Assembly (NCBI GenBank): GCA_002633005.1
Contig: NMRA01000341.1
Location: 415,660 to 479,659, forward strand
From: Phoronis australis
Lineage: Eukaryota; Phoronida; Phoronidae
Reading direction: 5' to 3'
DNA: 64,000 nt
Shown here piece after piece: positions 11,411 through 25,179 of the stretch. The number at the start of each line of letters is the position of its first letter. Positions within the stretch are counted from its first letter, which is position 1. The notes below the pieces were generated by a model, which made no database searches, was not told where the DNA came from, and worked only from the letters and a program-made list of their open reading frames with translations. Both the position numbers and the translations under genes were made by a program.

Positions 11411-13325
11411 GTCAAAACAACTTCAAGAAACTCGTGAATACCCATGACGTACGTGACTAACGCCGTAACCCCATTCAAAGAGTCTATTAAGTGCAAGCCC
11501 TTAGTTGGAATGGTAGTCTTAATACGATTGCAGTGGTAAATTATAACCACCAATTATCATCCTCCCACCTTCATCTGACTGGCGAAGCCGAGATTATGAT
11601 AAAGGTTAAAAACAAACTTCGTGAATACTCAATTCTCTACTATACTCGTGCGCTACGCATCTCCACCTCTAAACTGTGTATTGTGCCGTGAAAACAATCC
11701 AATCAGTGTCAACTGGATAGGCAAGGCTGCAGTGACAGAATGAGCAAAGGCTGTGGTTGAAAAATAAACGTATTCCTCTAAAAAAACAGCCTCATATTAT
11801 TCCTTCCGTGATTGTATTCTAGTTCCGCTACCGAAAAGGAATTTCAAAACCGTCATAGACGAGAAAACGCGGCTCCAGAGCTTATTGGAGATGGGCATTT
11901 GACCCCAAAATTTGCAAATTCGAAAACGACACGAGTGTTGCATTGCTTGTGACTAAGTTGGCCACAATTTAAGATCGGATGAGCAGCGGTGGTAATTTGC
12001 TTATAAATCCAATATGTTTTGGTTCATAATTCAACACTGGCAGCTTAACATCGACGAGATGCCCGTTTAAGAATATCTTATAACCTCGAATCCGAATCTA
12101 ACCAAGAGACAGCGAATGCGCAGGTGTGAACATCAGGATTTGTGAATGTACATGTACTGTAAAGTGGTCGTGCAAAACAGGGTTAATTCATGGTTGATTA
12201 TGACAGTTCTACTCGTCTTTGGATGACTAGATTGATGACGTCGACCTGATAAACGCCGGGATTTTACGTGCTTTACACATTTGTGTAGTCTAACACTTGT
12301 TTAATTAATCTTCTTCGTAACCAGCGATATTACATAATAACACCGATGTAATGGGCTCACTATATAAATTACATATTGTGACAAGAACCAAATGAATGAC
12401 ATGGAACAATTTATTTCTTTTGTTAACACACGATTTGCATACGAGTTCTCAGGCTAATAATTACGCAAAATCGTTTGACCTTCTCAATATACTATGAGGT
12501 CACAAAGTGGAGGTAACGGTTACTTGGAATTAGGAAACTGTTTTGGAAACCATCGCACAAAAGAACACAGGGACGAAGCACAAAAGCAGCTGTGCAAGTT
12601 TCTGAGGCGCCAGAAATGTCTAAACTTCATGGTGGACTGAAGCAGAGAACGCAACCAACTTAAAAAACTATAGTAGAACAATTTATCGTTTCAAGAAAAA
12701 TGAAGTCATGGTGTCCATGGACCCTATAAGAAGATACATTATTAGGGTGCTATAACCGCTATCAATCTTGTCTTTACCCGCTCATTAATGTAGCTTGTTA
12801 TGGCGGGTTCTTCAATTTGTCTAGCATGGTCTCATGCGCTACCAACCCATAATTTCTTCCGGCCTATATATATCAACCATTTTCTGAGTATTGAACAATC
12901 TGAGGCCGATTTCCAGCAGAAAGTGATGTAAACTCAGAAGTTAGCTTCTTTGACGGTAGTCGCGCTAAGCGAGCTGAATATTTACACTGAAGTTACTGAT
13001 TATAAATAATGTGAGAAACATTTCAAGAAACATTAAGCAAAATGTATGCAGAACAGAGTGACTTACACCCTTCACTCGATGCTATGCTTATACTCCCTTG
13101 CAGATGAGTCTACCTTGTCAAATTAAGCCAGTCGCATACACCAACTACATAGGCAAACAAGTAGGAATTTTAATTGTCTTTTTTTGCAAGATGACCATAG
13201 TCTGCTAAATTGACAAATTAATAAAATGGGGTGGGTGGCTTTTGACGGTGGATATGTGGACTCGATGGGAAGTGGTTTCCAAAAATGGTATTTAGTTTTT
13301 CCTGAAGTTGTTTAAAGTAAACTGA
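11410..13325. other. no gene seen
   Basis: No exon-like frame, RNA gene or clear repeat boundary was recognised in this stretch. Confidence 0.45.
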
Positions 13326-13640
13326 GTCCAGAAATTTGACATGTGCTTTTCTACTAGTATACGGAAGTGCCGCTATTTTGAAAGCACATCTTTGTTGAGT
13401 CTTGAATTCTTGGGGTAATGTTCATTTTGGCACCTCTTTTTCGCCGATGTATGTAATAAGGAAAAAAAGACACGGCTTTGCTGAATTTCTTAATTTTTGA
13501 GAAGGCCTATAGACTGTCGGTGCTACTGTCAGTTATGCCGTTTTTCTTGTGTCCGAGACAGCAGTACAAAAGGGGCTTTGATTGACACAGGTCAGTTATA
13601 AGGTCAAAATCAATCACAGGTACTGTGGCCTTAGCAAAGA
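13325..13640 (+). repeat. dispersed repeat family 2, copy with internal deletion
   Basis: The start (ATACGGAAGTGCCGCTATTT) and end (GTCCGAGACAG, then TTGA-TGAC-CAGGTCAG and ATCA-CCAC/TCACAGG-like sequence) match the longer copy at 22755-23265. The middle part of that copy is missing here. Family 1 copy B follows directly. Confidence 0.7.
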
Positions 13641-13658
13641 CTGTACATAGAATAGGAC

Positions 13659-13954
13659 AGTTCACTCCGCCATCTTGCAATGGTCATCAGTCGAAAAACT
13701 AGCGCCCCAAGCGGCGACTAATCAACACTAATTTAGCGGCGCAGCCCGAACCATGTAAATATAGTTAAATTCCGATACTTTAAGGGCGTTCGACGTACAA
13801 TAAATTTACTGTGTGATTGAAAATGGGTATAATACGTAAACTAACATCCACTTATAATCGAATGAGAATGAAAATGTGTGTTTTAATCAATATTAAAATG
13901 TATTTGCTTTCATTCTCTTGAAGCTCCCTTCAAAATCCATCATGGTTTTGTTTC
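13659..13954 (-). repeat. dispersed repeat family 1, copy B
   Basis: This is an inverted copy of 6311-6605, sharing AGTTCACTCCGCCAT at the left, TAAACTAACATCCACTTATA in the middle and CTCCCTTCAAAATCCATCAT at the right. It has diverged by many substitutions. Confidence 0.75.
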
Positions 13955-14400
13955 GTGCTTGAGAGATGAGACTCAAAATGCATTTTGACGTGTATCTACA
14001 CAGTTTGTTTTCCACTTGTGTCGCGTGTTTGCGTATGTGAACTGCTGCCTTGAAAATAGTTTAAAGTAATAAACCGAAACGTCGGATCAACATGTCTTTA
14101 TTTACGTACACGCTCGTCTTAAAATTCGTGCTACCACAACACTGAATTCCACTCTCATGCTCCCTCACATATAATTTTAGCAGACGCACATCGACAACAA
14201 AGTATATGTAGAAGGCAGAGCAAAGCCTGTGCAGTAGCCTACATTGCAGACGACAGCGGCACCGACATTGCAATCACTTGTCTTCCAACCGTGAACAGAA
14301 CGCACAAAATGAAAGGCAATGTATGATATTAAATAACAAATAATCCTTAGTTCCTGGAAGCTTAGGAAACGTAAAAAATGACACGTCCGGGATTTCCGTG

Positions 14401-14421
14401 GATGAATTAGTGTAATTCATC
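14401..14421. repeat. short perfect hairpin
   Basis: GATGAATTA and its exact inverse are separated by 3 bases. A second small hairpin (GCATT/AATGC) follows directly. Function unknown. Confidence 0.6.
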
Positions 14422-14429
14422 GCATTGCA

Positions 14430-17330
14430 AAATGCGCTTTTCGCCGTTGTTCTCGCGCTTCCTACTTAACCTTTGCTTATTCACCACTTGGCGGCGCTAG
14501 TAGTAGCGAACTCACGAGTGAACTCTCCCGTTATACCACACTCCTTGGTCTTAGTCCAGTCAGATATCATAGCCGCTGAACCGGCTGATCCGACGGAGTG
14601 AATCACGTGTAGCCACAGAATGTGCGTTTGCACACTGTATCACGACGTATACTTATGAACAAACAAAAGAAATCTGGCCAGCACAGATGCAATACCGGAA
14701 ATCTCTGATGGTCGTGACCAGGGCATATTCGGCAAATATGACATATTTGCACCATTCCTGGCACTCAAATGTAACTTAAGCCAGATCGTACTTTTCTCAA
14801 ACAGGGGAATGTAAATGGAAAATGTATTAGGATCAACGTGTGTACGTATAGTTCACGGAGTCCTTATTCGTGCATGAATACATGTACGTTTAGTCTCGCA
14901 GCGCTCCGATCCTACTCTATTGTTCGCAAAGTAAAACGTAAGGTTACAGTTTCCACGTTCACACAAGTTATATTCACCCTGCGCCCCAAGTGCCCTTGCA
15001 AAAATCGAACATGTTACAATTTGCGTGTTCTGTGCGAGATTTTCCCCATCAGTGCCTGAATAAATTGATGTGTTCCCTTAAAAGATAATGCACATCAACT
15101 TGGACGGACTCCCCGTACAAGACGTATATATCAAGACTTCCAGCGACGGCCAATTTCCCTACGAAACGAGATGTACCTTTTGGCATAAATTCCAACGAAT
15201 GGATACCTTTTCCGACCTTATTTCATTTCAAAAGCTTTACTTAGGGGCAGCTGAACTCTACAGGAGGTTTTTTCAACTACCCAAATGTACAGAAACGGTC
15301 ATAAAATTATCCATTTTTGGTTACGAAAGAATGTGTTTCCGGAACAAAATTTAATCTTACGAAAGGGCGACTCTTTTCATAGGGTCCACTCTCGAAATTA
15401 GTGGGCATTCTAATTATTCACCTGCACGCCATGAGGAGAATAGTCGAATACTTCCTGGGGCCCCACTGGCTTGACAAAAATGAGAGAACCATAATTCTGC
15501 GTATGGAGCCGCCTATCTTCGCAGACACACGCACACGCACACGCACACGCACACACACCCGGTTCACAAAGTCAAACTTCCTGCAAACACCACAAAGAAT
15601 ACTGATGGAATCCACGGAATTGTGTCAGAAAGTAGCAAGCCCCGACGCTTAGCTTCTTTTAAATTCGAACAAAGAACAACGTCAACGTAACAGTGCGATT
15701 TAGTTATTTCCTTTCTCAGAAAGATCCAAAACTGTTTAAAGTGATAAAATCATCATTTATTTCCCCCAAATGATCAGAAAATTGCGAATTCTAGATTCGG
15801 TTCCAAATTTATCAACCACATATCACACGATACACGCGTCAGTCGACTAAAGTTACAAATTCACACTGCGTGGTTGGCCAAATGTTCGAATTCTGTATTG
15901 TTGTGCAGTTTAACTCTTTCTGTCAGGTTTCAAAAGGCATACAACAAGCAAATTTAGACGCAGGGTTTACCAACAGCAGTTTGCGGAAACGGAGACGCCT
16001 GATATCGTTCAACAATTCATCATGCGACGAGGAAGCTGCGACACCGGGAGTTTTTTTGCATTGTATTGTACACCACACCCGACTAGGTTCTTCAAGCACA
16101 TGTATGTCTATTTGATAACATAACGTAAATACGTAAATTAAAACTGTTCAATTCAGAAACACTAAATCAATTATACACATTTCATTAAAAGCAGCTTGCG
16201 TTTGAACGTTCACCTTGTCACTGGAGCACTGGAGTAGCGAGAATCAGTAAAAAGATCTCCGTAAAACAGTTTCAGAGGAGGGTCTGCTGGATTCCTAATA
16301 TGAGGGGGGCAGAGATCCGGTTCGAATTTGCTACGATTTCTAAGCTTGTCAGTGTTTAAGTTTAAACGTTCGCGTATTTTGTTGCGACAAGCCGCTCAAA
16401 TTGGCAACCGCCAACAGCGCGAGCACAGTTATACAAATACAAAATTTTTCGATTCATACCTTAGGAAGTCTTCCGAAAGACCAGTCCCTGCTTTTGCAGT
16501 CCATTGCTAGCAAAAAGCAAACGCTTGTGTAACCCTCCTATGTGTGAGCAAGTATGACGATTTGAGGAACTGAGACGTTCGTCTGCTGGACGTCAACTGT
16601 GAATGTACATGTACAGCTTATATGACATTCGCATTCCGCTAAAGCTGAGAGACAATAAAATGTAAGACCGCGTAGTGTGTCTCGTTATCGGAGTACTAAG
16701 CTTATTGTACATGGGCGGGTTTTACGGAAATGCGTTGTTAGATAAAACCACACAACAGACGATCATTCAGGAAATGGGGCAGTTAAATGGGTGCACCAAG
16801 CGGTTTTCAGTTTCAACGTTCAATGAAATTCCAGAAAAAACAGCAAGATCATCAACGAACAATATCACATGGATCAATTTTCCGATTTTAAAAATGACTT
16901 TGCTTAATATTATAGATTAGATTATCATTCATTTTGGATTGCGTTCAGTATCGCAAGAGTCTTGCGAAAATGCAACATATTGCCACTTCGCGATGCATGG
17001 AAAGCGAAGCACGTGACCACGCTAGATATAGTAAATTATAAAACAAAATGAAATATTCACATACTGCGACATGGTCCGTAAGACACGCCATGTTTGGGTA
17101 GCGAGTGTGGGAAATGTATCGACAATTCTCATTGGCTGACTGATGTCAGACATAAATAGAATAATGTTGGATATTAATCTTACTTATATCTGATATAAAT
17201 AATATTGGGATTGTTATTACTAAATCATGTACAATATTATCGAGAATTATGCCAGACATTTTAGCCTCGAATGGTAGATACAACCGGGTAAAAACCCATT
17301 AAGTTATCTCACTATAGTGATATAACATTT
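14430..17330. other. no gene seen
   Basis: The only notable items are a short (ACACGC)n run at about 15525-15556 and several unremarkable open frames of 60-90 codons with no recognised motif. The frame at 15088-15354 starts with ATG, but its product resembles nothing known to me. Confidence 0.4.
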
Positions 17331-17334
17331 TGGC

Positions 17335-17415
17335 GGGAAACCGAGGCCAGATTCGAACACGGGCCTCAAGAGTTTCGAGTCGCCGAGTTTACCACTACAC
17401 CACTCAGCGGCTGAG
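17335..17415 (-). repeat. tRNA-like SINE relic
   Basis: On the minus strand the sequence runs GCTGAGTGGTGTAGTGGTAA (box A-like) to GCCCGTGTTCGAATCTGG (box B-like). The predicted T stem does not pair, so a working tRNA is unlikely. Known SINEs derive their promoter from tRNA in this way. Confidence 0.5.
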
Positions 17416-17944
17416 TGAAAATAGAATACTTAAATGAGCACGCCCAACAATCGCATGTTCAGCAAAGGGCATTGCACCGACATTTATACGCTATGAAAAT
17501 TAAGACGCATAATTTCCATAAAAACGATACTTTTATTCAGTGAAATTTTTCTCTCGTGTTCTCTCACTTGTAAATCACCGATCTCCAAATTGAATGCGGG
17601 TATCATGTCGTCGGGATCCTTTGACTTGAGCATTATAGTCAGTTACCAGTGGTAACCTACTTTAGCAGACGATATTTTCCCGGTCGCAGCTTAGCGTGAT
17701 CAAATGTGTAGTAAGCTATTGTATTTGCTCAACCTTAATTTATAGATTCACTTTATTTCTATTTTGTTTAAATTTGCAAATGGTTTTGAGTATAAGCATT
17801 ATTTGACAAAAATAGCTCGGCTTTTCTTAAAAGGTCACGACCTCCGACCCCGGGACTCTGACATAGAAAGTAGTTACAAAGCCGAGGCGAGTCGAGAAAG
17901 GTAGATCGATTCATTGCAATATTTCTCGTTCAGTATGTGGTATA

Positions 17945-18065
17945 AGTAGATTATTACATTTTCCCACTTATTATCCCCGTTATCTAGAGCCCGAGTGGAT
18001 TTTGGAGAATTATCGCCCTAGGGGGGGGATAACGACTTCGCCATGTACATGTAATAATCTATATT
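17945..18065. repeat. inverted-repeat (MITE-like) element
   Basis: AGATTATTACAT at 17948 is mirrored by ATGTAATAATCT near 18050. Inside, TTATCCCCG is mirrored by GGGGGATAA. This nested symmetry is typical of small non-autonomous DNA elements. No target duplication was identified. Confidence 0.45.
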
Positions 18066-18884
18066 TACATGGGGCGTGATTATTCATATCTCATATGAAT
18101 CTTATTCATGTCAGACATAATTAAGATTTATGTCACACATAATTCAGACCTATATCTGAGTTCAGACGTACGTGTATGTCAGACATGCGCTAACCATATC
18201 CCTCATCCGATCTTCATGCGGGGAAAACGTGACGATGAACATTTCCAAGTTTCTCATGAAACTTAATGATTGGTTTTAACAAGTCATTGTATCCAACCGT
18301 GCAGCTACGTAGGTATGGGAGGGATTTAGACGTACTGAGCTTTGGTTAAGCGTTGAAAGGGCAGCGAGCGCGACCGCTTGGATATGCCGGTGAGTATACA
18401 GATAGGCAAATGAGCCAATGTACAGGCGTAAGTGCGACGGTCTTACAACTAATGCAAAGTCGGAGAAGTCGATTGTCCTGGCTGCTAGTGTGAACAACAT
18501 ATCTGTAACAAGTAAAATTAACCGTGGATGGCATTCGACACAGGCCCGAGTCGACATCAGAAGTTGATGGACAATTGTCGTGGCGAGCAGCTACAACACA
18601 ATATGTTTCTCCAAGTTTAAGTGTAAATGTCTTCTTAGCAGCCATGATTGCGACTACAATAGCGACTAATCACGAACTACTTCCATCGATAACCAACAGA
18701 TGCATGACTTTTGCCACATACAGTCTTCCACTCATTTCTTCTACTACACTGTTGCTGCCACGGTTCGTTGCAAATGTACAACTAACACAGTCAAGTCTTT
18801 ATATATAAACTGTTATGGCAGCTGTCCTCGTCCCCGCTGTTCACATTTGATATTCAAAATCACGACCGAGAGTTGACAAAACAG

Positions 18885-19130
18885 CGGTTTATTTAAAGGA
18901 ACTTTTAACGATTTCTACGGTCAGAAAACGCATTCTGTTTGGAGCTGCTTTTACACGTGGAACAGTTATCACGCCGCGAATAAGTAGCGAACGTTTGAAC
19001 ACACCTATAAACTAATAATATCAATTGCATTTTTGTAATTTTATTACAAATCCCCAATTAAGGTCGGTCGGTGGTTCGAGTGGGATATACCGGGTTCAAA
19101 TTCGCGCGGAGGCTGATTTCCAGGCACTTT
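18885..19130 (+). repeat. dispersed repeat family 4, copy 1 (tRNA-like 3' part)
   Basis: The block TACGGTCAGAAAACGCATTC is followed about 100 bp later by GCATTTTTGTAATTTTATTA and then a tRNA-like box B segment (CCGGGTTCAAATTCGCG). The same order recurs at 25180-25610 and 35940-36215. Confidence 0.55.
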
Positions 19131-21385
19131 CTGACTTGCCAGTTATTCGTCATTGATAAAAGTGAGTGGACAGTTTGTCTGTACCCTTGGCCGAGACCGT
19201 GGCTTGCTTACTTTTCTTTCGATGGCACGGGATCGTATTCTTTTCAATGTCTGCTACGCAGCTAAGGCGTAGCTGGCGTAGGTGCCACTGGGCCGAAGAT
19301 TCTTGGTTTCACACCAGTCATCCACCAAGCTACCCCTCAGCCCCTCCCCCGTTTGTTAATAGCATAAAATGCAGAATGTGTTGTGGTTTATACTGGAAAT
19401 GTAGCATGCACATGCACTGTACAAAGCTTTAAATGTAACAGAAGATCAATGACACGCAATTGATCACACGAGCACCATGACTCAATGGAACGTAAACAAT
19501 CACGGTTCTTTCTTTGTCACGGTTTACGAAACCTCTCCATACTCCTTGTGTGCCCATACGCTGCATAGGGTATTCAAACAGGTCTCGGCGTCAGGAAGTT
19601 ACCATGAGAAGTTCACGCTTGTGGATATAGAAACAACGTATCAAAACTTCAGTCGCTGTTCGTGAAGTATTTAGTGACGGATTGTAGAGCTTGTTCAGGA
19701 ATCTTGAAATTATAACGTGAAACTGGTTTTGGGAAGAAATGGAGCGAAATTAGCAACAGTTACAAAAATATTCATTGCAAGAAATGAAATCTATTGATAG
19801 CGTTTGAAGCCAAGATCACAGCCATTTTGATCCCATGGGCTGTAATTTGGTTATTTAGGACAAAATATGAAACGAAGGTTATTGCACTTTTGGCATTGTT
19901 TTTGCATGAATATCCAAGTGTCTTCCCAGGTGATTGCTTCCATACATGTTAAGTATAGTTTATATTATCAATAAAAAAGGAAACCGGTTGAACAGTTCCA
20001 TTACAGCTTTATCGCCTGGATGTCTACGTCATCCACCCGTGACAGCACATCTCACCCACATGAATCTTTAGAGCAGTCCATACAATGAAATATTTAGTGA
20101 ATGTTTAATGTAAGCCCCGGAAGTTAAGGGCAGTGCATTTATCAAATTATACACCGAGTGATATGTAACTGCGTTGTTATAAACCAGTGCTGTGATATTA
20201 TATACGTAAGACTAATAATTCATCATTAATCACTGGAATGTTTGTGAGTTTAGTGCCATACTCGAGGGCGGCTCCGAAGATAGAAATAAAGAACAGGGGA
20301 GAAAAGTCTGCAAGTTACGTAATTCGTGTATTATAAATAAACTAATAAAATCCGCTAAAGGATATGCCATTGATTATTATCCGCCAAATCCTCGAAACAT
20401 GTGCGTGTGGGGACATCGGGCATCATACGCCGGAGCAACCGTTTTACACTGAAAATCACTTGCTGGAAGACTGAAGTCTGCGCACGCGCAGAACATTCAC
20501 CACATCGGGGAAATGTGTTCCGGATGACAGTGCGGGAAGTGCTTGTATTTAGCTAATGTGTACACACAAGGAGAACAATTATTAAGAAACCAGTTTACAT
20601 CCGAGTACAATGGTTTTAATTGTCAAGGAACATGTATTGTTGCCTGGATTCCAAAATATTTTCAATTAGAAACATATAGTGTCTAGATCCTAATACGTTT
20701 TCCTTCAACTGGATTATTCATGATACACTGTTGTATCGCCTTGGTGCGTGATTTTGCTTGGCCTTGGCTAGCGATCTTGCATTTCTGCGAGTTTTTCGCG
20801 TTTCAGTACTGAATGAAGCCCAGGCAAAGCATTCAGTGGCGGGTCCGTGTGTTTGCCAGTGGATCGACACTGACAGGTCCCAACGAACTCTCTCCTGTTA
20901 CCGAAATTGTCCCAACCGCGTCTACTCGAACGCTGTGTTTACAGCTCTGTAGCTTGTGTCAATTACGCATATTTCGTTTGACAATGATAATACCCTTGTT
21001 GTATGGATTGTCGGATAAAATGACTACAGTTTCTTGGTAAACAACAAAATTGCAGAAAACGACTGCAATTATGTCATAATATGTCAAGGTTGACATACAT
21101 GTATGTACAGTCAAACATTGCTCATGATTAGATTCGACTCATTTAGATGTCAAAGGTTCAAACAAAAATATTCATTCTGGAAAATATCGAACGTCGCTGT
21201 CGTAAGTGCTTTATGACAAATTATTCAAATTCGCCCATGATTTATAGGACGGCGAATTAACAGCGAACAGAAATACAGACCAGTACAACATTAATCGGTT
21301 CACACTGAAATTAAGGCCTCTGACATGAGGCACGATTTAGCTGTTGATATGCAAATCCTATTATTTTTTTAAGCGGCCAACTTCC
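19130..21385. other. no gene seen
   Basis: Several short open frames are present, but none has a known motif or convincing splice sites. Confidence 0.4.
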
Positions 21386-21388
21386 TAT

Positions 21389-21581
21389 AGGCCTACATGT
21401 GGCTGCATCCAAGGGGTTCTCCTCCACCCTAGTAGCACAGACTCAAGGCAGTTTCGAGAAGAGTGCGACTGGAATACGTGCTTCGATCACTCTTGGGGGT
21501 TTTGCTTCAAATTCAAAATACATACCAATGGAATACATGACCAAGAAGGAAAAAGATCCCCGAGACAGTCCTAAGCATTAA
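21389..21581 (+). CDS. possible exon or gene relic of unknown function
   Basis: After an acceptor-like TTCCTATAG the frame LHVAASKGFSSTLVAQTQGS stays open to a TAA at 21579-21581, about 63 codons, with the tail MTKKEKDPRDSPKH. The composition is more protein-like than neighbouring frames, and it could be a last exon or a pseudogene piece. No domain is recognised, there is no in-frame ATG at the start, and a repeat follows about 200 bp downstream. This is a weak call. Confidence 0.2.
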
Positions 21582-22754
21582 AAAATAAATTCCACGACAA
21601 ATCAGTTCTGTAGTTCACAAGTCGCCACACGAAGTCCGGCAGACCTAGATAATGCCGATGCACATTAAGTCAAACTGTGCATTTCGAGATAGGCAAGGTT
21701 CCCAGACGAAACGAAACAATTCATGAAAGGACTATACATATCTGTTGACAGTATGACCCCGGCAGCCAAGATTTCTATTTCCGGGAGAGCCCCCGAAGGG
21801 ATCAGCCTTGTTCCCAAGCCTCAAGATGGCTCTCATCGTCTTAGTTATTTAAAGCTTGGTTATGGGAACTGCTGGGATCCATCAAATGCCGAGACAAAGC
21901 CCCCCACACGAGTGAATCTCCGGAGTCAAAATCAGATAGGCCAACAGTATAGCCACCAAACTAAAAAGTACGTATCTTGGAACAAATATATTAATTTTTT
22001 GTTTAACCTTCGAGTACTCCAGCAACATTGTTAAGTTTAGCTGCTCGTGTGGCCGTCCACACAATTTGATCCCGTCATCGTTTACACAGTCGACAACACT
22101 TTTTGGCTTAGGGAATGCCCAAAAAATAACGGGATAGTCATAACATTCAGTCATTTCCATTGGTTGAAATCTGGGAAACCCACTTCAGTTTACTGTTACG
22201 TAGTATGGCGACCACCTTTGATTTAAATCGTTGCAATTTATTAAAACGGGCAGTGATTGAAGTAAACAAAATCAAAATCAACGAACTCCAATCCAGTGGC
22301 TTAAGCCCAAACAAGTGCAGTGCATAAAGGCGCGTGCTTGTGGTGGCGATGTGATTGACCAAGGCATGCGCATTGATGCTCACACACGGAATTCCGTGTG
22401 TCGTTCATCTTGTTTCCACAGGGCCACCTTTCAGTATAGGTAGCGCTGTGTCAAAGGGTAAATTCTGACATTATTTCATTTCTCATAACCAAGCCTCCAA
22501 TGGCTAAACCTATCAGCACCATCATGAGGCTTGGGGACGAGGTTGCGAGGCTATAAAACGATTAGCTGCGTTCGTTATGTCAACAAATTCCACCACTCGT
22601 TTTGTCATTCTTTTGAATGATTGCTACCATGAAGTACTTTTCTTCAACATTTATTGAAGAATTTCACCCCGTATCACAATTGGTGAACAACGTAGGGCAT
22701 TAGAAAAGTACTATTAGTAAGTTATTGAGGGCAATTTCATTAAACCCTGACCCC

Positions 22755-23265
22755 CGGGTCAGTTACAAATTGACTTCTGCTCTTGCCTACTAGGATACGG
22801 AAGTGCCGCCATTCTGAGAGCGTCATCCTTGTTGACCTTGTTGAATCTTGAATTTCAGTCGCGAATCCAGGTACCCTTCCGATAAGTGGAAATTGTCAAA
22901 TATCTGGTTGGTAATGACACATTTTAACCTGAATTTCTGGAATCTAAAGTTTTTTTTTAATATGATCGAGCATTCGGATGATGGTCTCTTTTCTTGCGCC
23001 GGATCAGTCGTGAATTTGTGATTTTAGGTAAAATATGGCCATAATCGCACTTTTTTGTCATTTTTGGAACCTTGAATTTTTCACGGTGGGTGTAGCACGT
23101 TAAAAATGTCTTTGTTGCTTTTCTTCATTTTTGAGAAACCCCATAGAGTGTGTCTCTGTCATTTATGTCTTTTTTCAAAGGTCCGAGACAGGTGTGGAAA
23201 CAAGACCTTTGACTGACCCAGGTCAGCGATGAGATCAAAATCAGCCACTGATACTGATCTTCAAA
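22755..23265 (+). repeat. dispersed repeat family 2, longest copy
   Basis: About 510 bp. It includes the segments seen separately at 13325-13640 (same strand) and 11105-11410 (opposite strand): GGATACGGAAGTGCCGCCAT, TAATGACACATTTTAACCTG, GTGAATTTGTGATTTTAGGT and GTCCGAGACAG. No terminal repeat or coding capacity was noticed. Confidence 0.75.
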
Positions 23266-24307
23266 TGTTTTTTCTTTATCTTCATATTGTCAATCTGATG
23301 CAAAATATGAGTACTTGCCGTGTGACTATCGAAAGCGCACGTCATAACTTAGCAGCAAATCAGCACCGGCTTTACTGGCCGTTATAAATATCAAGTAGAA
23401 ATAAAAAAAAAAACATCCACACAATGTTTCAACAAGCAGAAACATTTCTATCTTAAACATTGCGCTTTTCAGCTGAATTGCAACACTTGTGCTTGGTTTT
23501 TGCTGCCCGGACATGACACTAACTGGCGAAGTTTCCCCGCCGGGCAGTTGTCATGCGTCACTACGGAGGAAAAATGACTTGGTGGTAAATTGACTTCAAT
23601 TTTCAATTAGTAGACAAAACATATTTCAAAACGTGACAAAAGTTTCAACCAACACCTCAGTTGTTTAAAAATAAAAATTCTGCAACTGATAAACCGGCAA
23701 ACGGGAGGGAAGGGGTGCAGTGAACTGCGTAGTCTATGAGCTGGGGTAGTATTGCAGTGTTAGGAGCATGGCGTAGTGTTTTTGTTCAACTTTAATCACA
23801 CGAGTTTCAACTATTCAAGGCTTGCGGAGCTACATGTACTTGTAATTAATGGTTTCATCCTACATGTGTATGCCGCGGAGCACTGATGTCCGCAGGCGAT
23901 CGGGGTCTTGCGGGTAGTGCCGGGCTAGTATACGAATGTTTCAGGCTGAATGAAAACTTCATTTTACTTTAAACTATTTATATTAATATTTTACCATTTG
24001 GAACCATACCAAGTTTTCTTTCTGAAGTTCTTTCGCCACCAGTTGATGCCATGTATTCTACAAGAAATAGGCCGTCGTTCATTGTTGACCGTCAACTGCC
24101 TAACCAAATCTCCGGAAACCAACGTTATCTACGTTTTCCCTGTCTAAATTTATTTTCAGTATTTTCGTGAGTTGTCAGAATATTCTTACTGCATAGCAGT
24201 TTTACTGAATTATTTTGCTGGTGCGTGTTCGTTGCTATGTTTATCCTGTTTACCTGAGTTAATTATTCCCAGTGAAAGACGCTTAGCGTAGTCGAATCAT
24301 TAGATTA

Positions 24308-24448
24308 GTAGTCGGCCTTGTTATTCAACTGTTCCTTAATGAATCTCACTTCTGACTTCATTAGCGGCAAATCTAAAATGACGGAGTATCACTTGGCTCC
24401 AGTTCGTGACAAATTAGGATTTATGTGACTTTTTGACCAATGGATTTA
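24308..24448 (+). repeat. dispersed repeat family 3, copy 2
   Basis: This is the second copy of the repeat at 4409-4556, with moderate divergence and the same orientation. Confidence 0.65.
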
Positions 24449-25179
24449 GTTAGGATTAACTTGTAGGTACAGGTGGCTTTGTTAAACATGCTCTAACCAT
24501 CTAGTAATGGTCAAGATGACAGTGCTATTAGGTCTTTAAAGACGCCAAGTCTTTTCAAAGAAAACGTGTGTAGTTGTAAGAAATTTTTTGACAATTAGCA
24601 TGTTGACTTTTCCTATCTCAGCTGAGCAAAATTCTTATTGAGGGAGGTGATGGCAAACCCAGTGGGATCCCCTCTAAATTCGACACTCTCAGTAACATCG
24701 TTGAGGGGTTTCACGGACAGCAAACAAGGATTTGAGTGAGGGAATACTTCACAGTCACATCTAGCATAACCTACACATATCAAATCCTGGAGAAAAAGAA
24801 TGTTAGCAAAAATTGACAGTAGCGAGGATTCGCAACCACTCAGCTACGCAGTAGCATAGTGATTTAAATGAGAAACGTATTTTTCCATAAATTAGTGTTA
24901 TCGTGGAACACCCATTAACAATGTCATCCGAACGCTATGCCGCCACACGCCAACTTGCAGAATATTTTAAAGGCATGCTTTCCTTTACTTACGCCAATTA
25001 GAACTCATGGTAACTTACGTCAAACGAAATGTATCACTGAAAAAAAAAAAAACATTTCGCAACTTTTTAGTCCCACTTGTGTTTGCTTTATTTTACTGTT
25101 ATTCCTAAGTGGACGGGGTTTCCGTAGAAACCGCATAACATGTTTTGGCAGTGGATAGAGTATCCATGTGAGTTTTGGG

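Noticed and set aside
17335-17415. tRNA gene on the minus strand
   Set aside because: The T stem next to TTCGAAT has mismatches and no consistent cloverleaf can be drawn.
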